Shown here: positions 24,936 through 36,126 of the stretch, piece after piece
Position numbering within the stretch: the first letter of the stretch is position 1
Layout of the letters: every line of letters starts with the position of its first letter
Origin: Hemerocallis citrina
Taxonomy: Eukaryota > Streptophyta > Magnoliopsida > Asparagales > Asphodelaceae
Direction: 5' to 3'
Length of the DNA stretch: 64,000 nucleotides
NCBI GenBank assembly: GCA_017893485.1
Contig: JACEHZ010000373.1
Coordinates: 496,001-560,000, forward strand
Program-made: the position numbers and the translations under genes
Notes under the pieces: model-generated
What the model was told of the DNA's origin: nothing
Seen by the model: only the letters and a program-made list of their open reading frames with translations
Database searches by the model: none

Positions 24936-25823
24936 ATGAAAAATAAAAAGGCATACCAAGCAAATTGGGATGACAGCGATTCTTCATTGGAAGAAGAAAT
25001 TGATGAGACAAACGAGGTTGCAAACGTGTGCTTTATGGCGTCTCAAAATCAAGTAAGTAATGAGTATGATTCTAATGATTTACTTGATGCCTTCAATGAA
25101 ATTTTTCAAGAACTTAAAAAAGAAAAGATTAGAGTTATGAACTTAGAGAAAGTTAATCAAACACTTTCTCAAGAGAATCTTAACCTTGATAAAGAAGTAA
25201 AATCTTTAAATTCTCGTATTTCTAGTTTAGATATGGATCTTGAATCTCTAAAGAAGAATTATGAAGAGATATCCAAGAACGTATCTAAGTTTAATAAAGG
25301 AAAAGAGAATTTAAATGATGTTCTTCAAAATCAAGTAAAATCTAGTCAAAAGTTTGGACTTGGTTTTAAAAAATCACTTGAAAAACCTCATTATTCTAAA
25401 AACACTAGTTTAAATAAACCTATATCTATTTCTAGTGTTAAGCATAAACTTTATGAGTTCTTTGAAAAGCCTAAAATTGTAAGTTCTCCTGATAAAAGCA
25501 AATCTAAAATTCAGCCAAGTCGACTGCACGCATCCACCAGTCGCCTGTCCAGAGCCACTGAGTCTTATTCAACAAGACTAAAACCTCATATAAGTCGACC
25601 TATATTACCTTCCAGTCGACTGACTGATAGTAAAATTCGATTGAAAGGTATTGTAAAGTCGACTGGACAGAGCAAATATGTATGGGTTCCAGTCAACCTG
25701 AGATCGAAAGATAAAATTGCTTATATTAATTCATATATGCTGAATGTATGTAATTCTGCTAATTTCATTTCTGCTTATGGTGGAAAATCAAACTCTTTAT
25801 GGGTTTGGTTTTCCACAAACTAA
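24936..25823 (+). pseudogene. B gag-pol linker with coiled coil
   Basis: After an acidic start (DDSDSSLEEEIDETNE) a long heptad-like segment follows (about residues 50-130, e.g. LEKVNQTLSQENLNLDKEV), likely a coiled coil. The C-terminal third is basic and serine-rich with repeated SRL/SRP words; these are encoded by AGTCGACTG-type palindromes at 25519, 25594 and 25615. Extended coiled-coil Gag is typical of Sireviruses. It is separated from the protease by a stop at 25821-25823. Confidence 0.7.
25517..25664. repeat. Paired GTCGAC palindromes inside B gag-pol frame
   Basis: Cores at 25519/25540 (second GTCGCC), 25594/25615, a decayed 25636 (TTCGAT) and 25658. Spacings are 21, 21, 21 and 22; the first two pairs are 75 bp apart. 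The 21-bp spacing keeps reading frame. Confidence 0.8.
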
Positions 25824-25869
25824 TATTTTTTGGACCCAATGAGAAGGGTACCATATTCACATTGAATAT

Positions 25870-27431
25870 TTTATAGGTATCTAAGAAAGATCGTTGGATA
25901 CTTGACAGCGGATATTCGAAGTATATGACTGGTCATGCCAACCTCCTATCTTTCATACAAAATATTGATGGAGGAACAGTTACATCTGGCGACAACAATA
26001 AAGGAAAAGTCATAGGAATTGGTATGGTCGTTAAGGACACTAACCCCTCTATCGAAGATGTTTTATTAGTTAGTGGACTTAAGCATAACCTGTTAAGTAT
26101 TAGTCAACTTTGTGATAAAGATTATAAAATCATGTTTGAAAAAGATGCTTGTTTAATTTATGATTCTACCATGCAAAATATATTTTTTCAAGGGTTTAGG
26201 AAAAATAACATTTATAAATTGTGTTTGAAAGCATATCAGTTTTCGAATGATTTTTGCTTAATAGCTTCTAATAATGATTCTTGGCTTTGGCATAGACGTT
26301 TTGGTCATGTGAATATGAAAAATCTCTCTAAATTGTCTAAGTACAACCTAGTTAAAGGGCTGCCAAGACTATCCTTTAAAAAGGATAAGTTATGTGATGC
26401 ATATCAACTAGGTAAACAAATTAAATCTACTTTTAAAACAAAAGAAGTAATTTCTACTAGTAGGCCACTCGAAATTAATTCACATGAATTTATTTGGTCC
26501 TACTAGAGTTGCTTCTTTAAATAAAAGTATGTATGTATTTGTTTTAGTAGATGATTTTTTACGATTCACTTGGACTTTCTTTTTAAAATATAAAAATGAT
26601 GGTTTTGAAGAATTTGCAAATTTTTGTAAACGAATTCAAAATCAAAAGTCTCTAACCATAGTCACTATTAGAAGTGATCATGGTGGAGAATTTGAAAATG
26701 AAACATTTACAGAATATTGCAACAAGAATGGTATAACTCATTCATTTGCATTTCCTAGAGCTTCACCATAAAACGGAGTGGTTGAAAGGAAGAATAGGAC
26801 TTTGCTAGAATGTGCATGTACCATGCTTGTTGAAAGCAATTTACCTAAGTATTTTTGGGCTGAAGCTGTTGCTACAGCTTGTTATGGGTTAAATAGAATT
26901 TTGATTAGGCCTAAGCTAAAGAAAACATGTTATGAGTTATTTTTTAATAGAATTCCTAAGGTCTCTTACTTTAAAATATTTGGATGTAAGTGTTTTATTC
27001 TGAACAATAAGGATAATTTAGATAAATTTGATCCTAGATCTAATGAGGGTATCTTTATAGGATACTCAAATAGGAGTAAAGCATATAGAATCTTCAACAA
27101 GTCAATAATGACTATTGAAGAATCCATGCATGTTGCATTTGATGAATCTCTGTCTTCATCGACTTTAATTGAAGATGATGAAACTAATTCATCACCTTTA
27201 AATAAAGTAATTACATCGTTAGAACAAACTAGTCTTGCAGATAAGTCGACCGATAAGGAAGTCAAGTCGACTGATGTGAAACAGTCGACTGAGGAACTTG
27301 TCAAGTCGACTGATCCTGTTGTGATGTCTCCAACTTTACCAAAATCTTTTGTTGAAGTTAGAGATCATCCTCATGACTTAATAATTGGTGAATTTCACAT
27401 GGTATTCAGAGAAGATCACATGTTAATATGA
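25870..27431 (+). pseudogene. B protease, pre-integrase and integrase, broken
   Basis: Protease: RWILDSGYSKYMTGH (active-site DSG) and LVSGLKHNLLSISQLC. Pre-integrase zinc segment: SWLWHRRFGHVNMKNL, with the last metal ligand changed (CDAY instead of CxxC). The integrase core starts about 26484 with FVLVDDFLRFTW (first Asp) and TIRSDHGGEFEN (second Asp); a TAA at 26769-26771 interrupts it before VERKNRTLLECACTML. The C-terminal part has GCKCFILNNKDNLDKFD and IFIGYSNRSKAYRIFN. A stop near 26504 breaks the frame before the core. Integrase would insert the cDNA in the nucleus; this copy cannot. Confidence 0.83.
27243..27312. repeat. Four GTCGAC palindromes inside B integrase C-terminal region
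   Basis: Cores at 27245, 27266, 27284 and 27305; spacings 21, 18 and 21, all multiples of three. They encode a repeated KSTD/QSTE-like word (KSTDKEVKSTDVKQSTEE), so the palindromes sit in frame in a non-conserved part of the protein between integrase and RT. Confidence 0.88.
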
Positions 27432-28920
27432 TATCTCACACACCCTTCTTGTCGGATTTTGAACCGAAGAATATACAAGAAGCATGTGAGAATGAATTTT
27501 GGATGAATGCCATGCAAGATGTGTTAAACCAATTCATAAGGAATGATGTGTGGGATTTAGTTCCATGACCTCCTGATCATACTATAATTGGTACTAAATG
27601 GGTATTCAAGAATAAGTTAGATGAATCAGGATAAGTTGTTAGGAACAAAGCTAGACTAGTTGCTCAAGGATATAATCAAGAGGAAGGCATAGATTTTGAT
27701 GAAACATATGCTCATGTTGCTAGATTAGAATCAATTCGTATCTTATTATCTTTTGCTTGTTTTATAAATTTTACACTTTTTCAAATGGATGTTAAAAGTG
27801 CATTCCTTAATGGGTTTATAAAGGAAGATGTTTATGTTAAACAACCACCAGGTTTTGAACATGAACAATTTCCAAACCACGTTTTTAAATTGAAAAAGGC
27901 TTTATACAGTCTTAAACAAGCACCTTGTGCTTAGTATGACCGTCTGAAGACTTTTCTTTTAGAAACAGGTTTTGAAATAGGTAAAGTAGATACTACTTTG
28001 TTTATTAGAAGAATTAAGAATGATATTTCAATCATACAAATATATGTTGACGATATAATTTTTGGTTCTACTAATAGCAATCTATGTCAAGAGTTTGCTA
28101 ACACCATGAAAAACGAGTTTGAAATGAGTCACATGGGTGAACTCAATTATTTCCTTGGACTACAAATTAAACAGTCACAAAATGGCATATTCATTAATCA
28201 AGGAAAATATGCCAGGAATTACTCAAACGATTTAACATGGATAGCACAAGTAGTAAGGCCACACCTATGGCTACTATCACTACCATTGACAAAGATGTAT
28301 TAGGTAAGAATGTCGATAAGAAACTCTATCGAGGTATGATTAGCCCACTCTTATATATAACTACTAGTAGACCGGACATTATGTTTAGTATATGTTTGTG
28401 TGCTAGATATCAGTCAAGTCCTAAAGAATCTCACTTAAAAGCTGTGAAACACATTTTAAGATATATTAAAGGCAATCTGATTATGGTCTATTTTATCCAC
28501 GCACCGACAATTTTCAACTTTTGTCGTATAGTGATGCGGATTTTGCTGGCAGTAAAACTAACCGCAAAAGCACTAATGGGACATGTCATTTTTTGGGACA
28601 TTCCCTAGTTTCTTGGTGCAGTAAGAAGCAAAATTCGGTATCCCTATCTACTACAGAAGCTGAATATATCGCTGCAAGTTTGGCTTGTGCCCAAATTTTG
28701 TGGATGAAACAAACCTTATTAGACTACGGTATTTGTTTTGAAAAACCTTCAATAATGTGTGATAATACCAGTGCCATTAACTTATCTAAGAATCCAGTTC
28801 AACACTCACGTATGAAACATATTGATATTCGACATCATTTTCTACGTGATCATGTTTTAAAAGGGAGACATTTCTTTAGACTTTATTTCTACTAATAAAC
28901 AAGTGGCTGACATTTTCATT
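27432..28920 (+). pseudogene. B reverse transcriptase and RNase H, broken
   Basis: The RT shows [54 protein letters not shown] and the catalytic IYVDDIIFGSTN (about 28040-28075). Stops interrupt it near 27567, 27633 and 27932. A frame change lies near 28230-28300. RNase H follows with SDADFAGSKTNRKSTNG, STTEAEYIAAS and DNTSAINLSKNP, with another frame change near 28480-28520 and a disturbed C-terminus after 28890. These domains copy element RNA into cDNA. Family identity is clear, function is lost. Confidence 0.86.
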
Positions 28921-29013
28921 TTTACCAAACCCCTTAAAGAAGACACCTTTATATCCTTAAGAAGAGAACTAGGTATTTGTAATTTTCATGATATTTCTTG
29001 AATTTTTTTTGGT

Positions 29014-29194
29014 AAGTCGACTTACACACATTGTTCAGTCGACTTCCAAGTATTGTCTTAAATTTTGACTGCAGTTTTTATGCTCTGGCCAGTCGAATGA
29101 GATTCGCACCCAGTCGACTGACCAGTTGTATTAATAGTATGTTCATTTTTTAAAAAATCTCGACTAAGTCGACTGCCTACTAATACCAGTCGAC
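29014..29194. repeat. Paired GTCGAC palindromes, 3' non-coding array of B
   Basis: Pairs at 29016/29038 (22), 29092/29113 (21, first copy GTCGAA) and 29168/29189 (21). Pairs recur at exactly 76 bp. The array lies between RNase H and the extra ORF, outside any gene. Confidence 0.88.
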
Positions 29195-29550
29195 TGTCGC
29201 GAATCATTTTTCTTTAGATTCGAATCTTGGTACATTTTTTTGAGGCGACTGTTCATCTTCTTACTCTCTTTTGACCATTCTAAAGCCGTTGATATCCTTA
29301 TCCTTTGATCTCAGCCGTTGATATCTTTGTAAAAACCCTAAAACCTACCCCCTTCCTTTCACTTTTACCCAACCTTTCTTTTCCTAGATCTTAAGAAGAA
29401 AGAAGAGAAGTCGACTGCAACAGTGCTGCTTCTGTCAAATTCAGCATTGTGAGGATCCAATCCGGTTGATTTCTTGTAGATTTCAAGTTCCCTTGAAGTT
29501 TTAGAGTCTCCTTATTGGTTTACTTCCTTTACTCTTTTTTCTTTCTTATT

Positions 29551-30585
29551 ATGGCTCCTAAGAGATCTAAAACATCTCATGTAGAGGAAGGTTCCTCATC
29601 TGGAGATTACATTCAATATCTTAGAAGTCCAGATCTTGTAGAGAAATGGTTCATCATTTATTCAATGATAATTTTTTCGTGTCGGTTTGTCAATTTTTTT
29701 GATCTTGATAGGTTTAATCTTGTATCTTTGTTTCAACATTGTAGTCTTTATGAATTCTTGTCTTTAGAAAATCAACCGTACTACTACCCTCAACTCATTT
29801 ATTTGTTTTATACATATATGAGGGTTTTTCAATCGAATGATGGTGAGGTACTCATTTATTTTTCTGTCAAAAATAAGAAGATGAAACCCACCTCCAAAAG
29901 AATCAACCTTATTTTGGGTATAGACGATGAAGGACTTGACTTAGGAGAAATCTTGATGGATGATACCACCATTCTATCTAGAATTTATTTGCCGAATCAT
30001 GGATCCCCTGTGACAAATAGGTCCATTACCCCTGTTGCAAAACTTGTTGTCCAGATACTATCATACAATATCATTCCCAAAACAGGGAGTTATGATCAGT
30101 ATTCTATGAAATTACAACAAGCCGTTTATGCAATATTCGGCAAAATCAATCTAAATTAGAGTCGTATCATTTTTTCTAGGCTTCATAAGTCTCATACTTC
30201 TTTTCTTCCTTTTGGTGCCATTCTTACTCGTATCTTTTGTGCTTATGATGTCGATCTTGATTCAGAGACCAATGTAGTAAAGCATTATGAATGCTTTGAT
30301 CGTGCAAGTTTAGCACGCATGAAGCTTCTTACTTCTCCACCTAGGTCTACCTGTAGGACTTTCCCTCAAGTTCCTTTAGCTACTTCAGCTCGTCTGTCTT
30401 CTACTTCTAGTTCGTCTCGTCCTCGAGCAGATTTTGATGATCCGCACAGTATTTATAATGTCGTCAATTATATCTTGAATCGTCAAGATGCTCTTGAGTC
30501 ACAAATTTCCTATCTTACTCATCTGTTCACTGCTCAATTTCCTCCTCCCTCTCATGATGATCAAGATGAAGAAGACGAAGATTAA
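29551..30585 (+). pseudogene. B extra ORF downstream of pol (Sirevirus env-like position)
   Basis: An ATG at 29551 opens MAPKRSKTSHVEEG. A TAG at 30157-30159 interrupts the frame; further frame reading continues to a stop at 30583-30585 through an acidic tail (DDQDEEDED). The middle part (INLILGIDDEGLDLGE; PVAKLVVQILSYNIIPKTG) resembles the plant-transposon proteins found downstream of pol in Sirevirus-like elements. I see no signal peptide or clear membrane anchor, so calling it an envelope is not supported. The C-terminal part is Ser/Pro-rich with a possible short helix (VNYILNRQDALESQIS). Role unknown. Confidence 0.55.
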
Positions 30586-30747
30586 TGAGTTCCTATTTTT
30601 TTGTTATTTTCTATGTATTTTTTTACTTATTATTGCATTTTTTTCTCTCTTATGTACTAGTTTGAACTAAAGACTAAGTTTCTATGAATGCATTTTGTGT
30701 TATTTGTTTGTGAAAAGTATTCCTTCTTCCCATTTTTTTTTGTTGAT

Positions 30748-30960
30748 GACAAAGGGGGAGACAATATATATCAGCTTCTTTTTATGTTAATGCAAGCTTT
30801 GTATGTATATTGCTATTGTGAGAATATATGCATGCTTTGTATTTTTTTGAACTTTCACCTATGCATGATGTACATTTGATAGGGGGAGCAAGTGAGCACT
30901 TGTATGTTCTATTTCTTTTATTATACGCTATTGTGTTGTCATCATCAAAAAGGGGGAGAA
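30748..30960 (+). other. B multiple polypurine tracts
   Basis: AAAGGGGGAGA at about 30750, ATAGGGGGAGCAAG near 30880, and AAAAAGGGGGAGAA ending at 30960, directly before the 3' LTR. Only the last abuts the LTR and is the expected plus-strand primer; repeated tracts are reported for Sireviruses. Confidence 0.75.
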
Positions 30961-32406
30961 TGTTGATTCTTGATTTTGATGATTACAACACAATGCAAAT
31001 TTGTTATGCTACATCTTATACATTGCAGGTTGACAAAATGTTCAATCAAAGCTCTCACAACAAATTGTTCAAGAAAGCTACAAGGCTCTAAAAGCTTAAA
31101 TCCAGCAAGCTTCATAGTCAAAGACAAAGGCTAAAGCTCTAACTCAATATTCAAGCCAAAGACTCAAGACAAGACCTATACTCCAATGTGTCATATTACA
31201 TGTCTTGTAAAACAATTGTAATTTTCCTTTTTTAGTCTTAGATTGATGTAACAGCCTTGTCACACACACACACACACATACATTTTTATAAATGAGTGTT
31301 TCTCAAAAGATTAAAGGTCAAAACAGTTTGAATTAGATCAGCTGTTAAGTACCAGTCGACTCCCCTATGTGACCAGTCGACTGTATCAGTACGAAACTGT
31401 CTAAACTTTTTTAAACTCTGACTAGTCGACTCATTATGGCAACCCAGTCGACTGTTCAAGTTGTTTTGGCAGTTTTCTATTTTTAAAACTCGTTTTTCAA
31501 AATCAAATCTTTATTTCCGTTGGTTGACAGTTGGTACAACTGTTTCTCAATGTCTAGTGACTCTAACTCTATAAATAGAGTGTAGAAATCACCTGGTAAA
31601 GGTTACACATTCTCTTCTACAAGCTTTCAAGTCTTTAGTTTTTCAAAAAGAGAAATAAGAGTTTCAAAAGCTTTCAGATTCTTTAAGTCTTTGATTCTCT
31701 GAATTTCAGTCCAATATAACATTGATTTCGTTTTGAACTGATCTCAGAAGTGACCTATTAGCCACTATACAAAAATCATAATCACAAAACAAGGCTATAG
31801 GTTGATTGTAACTTTTTTGTTGTTGTTCTTCACTCTCGGGTTGTGAGAGTGGTTTCCTCTCGGTTGGATAGTAGGGCTCTAGGGTGTAGAGTCAGGTTTG
31901 TCACTCATGGTGGAAGAGTGGGTTGCTTTCTCTAGTTGTGAGAAAGGACTACGGGTTGGATAAGGTTGTTGTCTAATGTCGTAGGGTGTTCTTGTAATTA
32001 TTTCAAGAATAGTGGAAAATCTCAAGTGGGTTGCTTGGGGACTGGATGTAGGTCGGGAGGACCGAACTAGGATACATCGTGTGTACTCTGTGGTTGTATC
32101 TCTTTGAACTTGCATATCATTTTCTTACTTTATAGTTTTTCCGTTAAACTTGTCTGCCAAGTCGACTGTGTACTTTTGTAAGTCGACTGGTCAGACTTGT
32201 ACTAATCTCTCTGAAAACATGTGTGATAAGTCAACTCCTCAGACTCTCTTTAAAAAATACTCTTCTTAATTGTCGCTTCAGTCGACTGGTTTATCTTTCA
32301 AGTCGACTGAGTAGAAGAAAAGTTTAATTCCGCATTTTATTTTTTATAAAACACTATTCAACCCCCCCCTCTCTCATATTTCTTGCCTTACCTACAGGAT
32401 CCAACA
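30961..32406 (+). repeat. B 3' LTR (1446 bp)
   Basis: It starts TGTTGATTCTTG and ends CAGGATCCAACA. The palindrome pairs are 31355/31376, 31425/31447, 32161/32182 and 32281/32302. The middle pair of the second array is collapsed here to one GTCAAC at 32230. Confidence 0.9.
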
Positions 32407-32411
32407 CTATA

Positions 32412-33386
32412 CATATATTTTATTTTGACGTCATGGGTACACGGGTTTGTATCAGAAGGTTCGTCACGACATTTGGTGTAATCCAGACCGGATTGGGCAC
32501 TAGTGTCAAATGGAGACACCCCTGTGTTTAGCAATAATAACTGTAGGATTCACCATCCACGTTGTATCTACAGGAACAGGATGAGTACAAGAGTATGATG
32601 CATAACGAGGGATTGAACCCTATAATCAGGAGAGGCGAACTCTTTGGAAATTATATAGTATGGGATGCATACATTTTTATTAAAGTTGATTTTGGGGAAG
32701 TATGTGGTATGAGATGCATACGTTCCCAAATGAATTACATTAGAGCAGGTGTATCGTGTGCATTCTTCGTTTTGTGCATTAGATTAGGCCATGTCATGCA
32801 CTGATCTGGAACATATGTAGTATGGGATGGGTGCGGATTCAGAGTCCCAAAGTCTTGCTTGTATTAGAATAAGGCATGTGACTGGTGCAATTAGTTGTTA
32901 GATCATGGTTTAGACGAACACTAGGGAATTAGGGTGCACGCTTGTTTTCCCATTCAAGATGGTTTGTGGTTGCCAGTTTGGAGATCGATGTTTCTTTTCA
33001 GCATTGCATCAGTAGAATTACTGACGTTCCCCACCTTTTAGGTACCGGTCCTACCTTTCGAGCAGGTGCAGAAATATCAGAGTCGTATAACGGAAGACTC
33101 AAGCTGAGGGGCAAGTCCTAGGGAATCAGATTGACCACTCAGTGGAGTTTCGGCGGTGATCAGTCAACTGCCATTCCCGGAGACAGCTAATAGCTTTATA
33201 AGAGGAGTTGGTAAATATTTTGTAATAAGATGTAATGAGATATTGGTTGTAATCGATGATGTAATAACCTTATTTGGAAAATAAAAAGTTTTAAATTTTT
33301 ATGTTATTACTGTGTTGAGATGCATTTGAAGGCAAAGATTCTAGTTGCGTCACGGATATCCGGTAACGGGGATCTGGGGCGTTACA
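32412..33386 (+). repeat. C 5' LTR, second part
   Basis: It continues the C LTR after B and matches 48696-49660. It ends GGGGCGTTACA at 33386. The first copy of the B target site is 22547-22551 and the second 32407-32411. Confidence 0.85.
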
Positions 33387-33390
33387 AAAG

Positions 33391-33402
33391 TGGTATCAGA
33401 GC
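33391..33402 (+). other. C primer-binding site
   Basis: TGGTATCAGAGC, four bases after the LTR end, is the initiator-methionine tRNA primer site. Confidence 0.9.
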
Positions 33403-33607
33403 TGACTTCAAATTGCAGGCTAACACCATAGGAAATTTGACTTAAAATGGCCGGATGGCTGGGTTTAGTTTGGATTGCAGGAAGATCACAACCATGATTG
33501 TTTCACTTTCCCACTTATGTTTATGATCTTCTCTACATCTAGAACTAACCTTGTATGTTTTCTTTCCTTGAAGAGCGTCCAGAAGAATCAGAAATAGCCA
33601 CCGTGGA

Positions 33608-34588
33608 ATGGCTGAGGGCAAAGTCAGTAGGACAAACGACACCAACTTCAATGTTGAAGCAGAGTTTACCCGTGTATACCAAATGATAGGAGAATTTGTG
33701 GAAGCTAGCAGAAATCAAGCACCACCACAAGGAACACCAGGAGTTGCTGCACCCGCAGACCCGATAAAGATGGTGGAATCATTCAAAAGGATGAAACTGC
33801 CAGTCTTCGAAGAATAGGCCGACCCAAAAACTACTGACGACTGGATATGTCAGGTGAAAACGGTATTGGAAGTAATGATGGCTCCAGAAGACAACAAGGT
33901 TCGTCTGGCCACAATCTTGTTGGAGAAGGATGCTGGAGTATGGTGGTAGTCTGTGAAGCGTGGTCTTGGAGAAGGTCCAATCACTTGGAAAGATTTTCTT
34001 GAAGAATTTCGACAACATTATTTTTCCTTGGATGTGCAGGTAGAAAAAGCAATGGAGTTCCACAACTTGAACCAGGGAATTATGTCTGTCAGGGAGTATG
34101 AGACGAAGTTCTCCCAGCTGTCACTGTATGCACCAGAGATGGTTCAGGAGGAAGCAAAGAAGGCCCAGAGGTTTGAGCATGGGCTTAGGCCTGGACTGAG
34201 GTCGAGGATGGTTCCGTTAAGCATTCGTCGATTCGACAAGCTAGTAAGGCGAGCTGGGGTAACAGAAATGGACATGAGTCAGAGTCAAGGTGAGGCTGAG
34301 ACAAAGAAAAAGAGGAAGAAGTATATTCTCACATCTGACCATGACAAGCGGAACTCAACTCACGAGTCTAGAAAGCCTAAAAAGACTAGTCAGATGGTGG
34401 TGTGTTACTTTTGTAAGGAACAAGGTCATTTCAAGAGTCAATGCTCAAAAAGAGCCCAAACAAATACTTGCTCTAACTGCGGACAATCCGGGCACAAGAA
34501 ACCGAATTGTCCACAACTGCAGGGGAACCCCAATGACCAGTTATGGAAGGTGGTCGATAAAGGGAAGAAGCCTGTCCGCCAGGGATGA
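33608..34588 (+). pseudogene. C gag, two in-frame stops
   Basis: An ATG at 33608 opens MAEGKVSRTNDTN. The chromovirus-type gag core follows (VESFKRMKLPVFEE; ITWKDFLEEFRQHYFSLD; VREYETKFSQLSLYAPEM; LRSRMVPLSIRRFDKLVRRA). Two CCHC knuckles are at the end: CYFCKEQGHFKSQC and CSNCGQSGHKKPNC. TAG codons at 33815-33817 and 33947-33949 interrupt it. It is close to the gag of element D (same VREYETKF and RSRMVPL blocks). The frame ends at 34588 and no pol follows, so the element was always or has become gag-only. Confidence 0.86.
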
Positions 34589-34929
34589 ACTTCAGCTTAA
34601 CTGGAAAGAAGTGTGAAGTGGTGCATGGTCCAAAATAGCAATATATTTTGTTAGTTGCATTTTTGCAAGCCATGGATGACGAACTTGTAATATGTTCTTT
34701 AGCAAGATATTATGATTTTTATAAAGCATGAAAGTTTTGGGGTATTTGGTCATCTCTTGTCTTATGCTTATTTTATTAAGTGTTTTGGATAAGGCATAAA
34801 GCTGAAAATTTTGCATTCTCCTTGGTAATCCTCGCTTTCTTCTGAGGAGGGAGTGGTCACCGACCTTCAAGTACAGCAATCGGAGGCTCGGAGGCATGCA
34901 GAGATCTTGCATCAGGACTGAGAGGTGAG
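34589..34929 (+). other. C interior, non-coding after gag
   Basis: I see no pol motif or open frame of note here. It leads into the tandem repeats. Confidence 0.5.
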
Positions 34930-35470
34930 CTCTAGAATGATCCATGAAGTGAGACATTCCTCAGTATTCCAGACAAGGGATGAAATAGGCCCCAGAATGA
35001 TCTGTGGAGTAGGAATTGGTCTCCAGTATTCCAGGGACGAGAGCGATGCTCATGGGGGAAGATTGTGTGGTGTTGGCTCCAGAATTATCCTTGGAGTGAG
35101 ACATTCCTCAGTATTCCAGACGAGGGATGAAATAGGTCCCAGAATAATCTGTGGAGTAGGAATTGGTCTCCAGTATTCTAGGGACGAGAGCGACGCTCAT
35201 GGGAGAAGATTGTGTGACACTGGCTCCAGAATGATCCATGGAGTGAGATATTCCTCAGTATTTCCAGATGAGGGATGAAATAGGCCCCAGAATGATCTGT
35301 GGAGTAAGAATTGGTCTCCAGTATTTTGGGACGAGAGCAACATTCACATGGAGTTCGTGTGGCGGGGCCCCAGAATGGTCAGTGGAGTGGGATTGATCCC
35401 CAGTATTTTGGGATGAGAGCAACATCCCCCCAAGGTAATTCATCCCCAGTACGGTGGATGCGTGATGAGG
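34930..35470. repeat. 147-bp tandem repeats in C interior
   Basis: The word GAGACATTCCTCAGTATT starts near 34951 and 35098, and a variant near 35245: steps of 147 bp. Each unit contains two related halves, both with CCAGAATGATC and AGTATTCCAG. About 3.5 units, more diverged to the right. Confidence 0.85.
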
Positions 35471-35687
35471 CAGACCCCAAAATGATCCACATGATGAGAT
35501 TGATCTCTAGGATGGAAGGATGAGTTGAGCACTTGAGGCTTGTGAGCCGGTATTAAGAACTTTAAGAATCAGTTGTTGAGGATGTTCCTCGAGGAATTGG
35601 AGATGATCAAGGAAAGTATCTTCTGATCATTGGTAATTGTCAGCTATTTTTTTCTCGCCCCTAGTGTCGTTCGGAGGAAAGAACGAT

Positions 35688-35703
35688 TCTAAGGAGGGAG
35701 TAA
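35688..35703 (+). other. C polypurine tract
   Basis: TAAGGAGGGAGTAAG directly precedes the 3' LTR start. The same tract type precedes D's 3' LTR. Confidence 0.75.
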
Positions 35704-36093
35704 GGTAACACCCCGCAAAATATCTTATAACTATTTTGCATTATAAACCATGTACAGTTTAGATTTGCACGCGTTTATGTATTTTTTCTAGTAATCATTG
35801 ATTTATATATGAATGTGAATGGTTGCGTTCACGGTGGTGCACGAGAATGAGAAAACTGACACTAGTACGTAGACTACTATATATGTGCGGTACATATGCA
35901 ATTGTCAAATTGTATGAGACTACATTATAAATATATTTTCTCTCTTTGCATGCACTCACATCTAGCCATACATCCCATCTCATCAAGGATCTAATGGCTA
36001 TAAATGAGCATGGCAAAATATCTCCAAAACCATGGGCAAGAGGGCAAGGTTTGTGAAAAAACCCCTTTTCACTTGGCTCACCCCTCCCCCCCC

Positions 36094-36126
<33 letters not shown>

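Larger units (their letters stand above)
22552..32406 (+). mobile_element. B: Sirevirus-like Ty1/copia element with extra ORF
   Basis: The element is 9855 bp with LTRs of 1442 and 1446 bp and target duplication CTATA (22547-22551 and 32407-32411). Between the LTRs are a primer site, gag, a coiled-coil linker, protease, integrase, RT, RNase H, an extra ORF after pol, and three polypurine-like tracts before the 3' LTR. Copia order (integrase before RT), the extra ORF after pol and multiple polypurine tracts fit the Sirevirus (SIRE/Maximus) group. Many stops and frame breaks make it non-autonomous now. Confidence 0.9.

Noticed and set aside
29551..30159. Calling the extra ORF of B an envelope protein
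   Set aside because: Position alone supports it; no signal peptide, anchor or cleavage site is visible.
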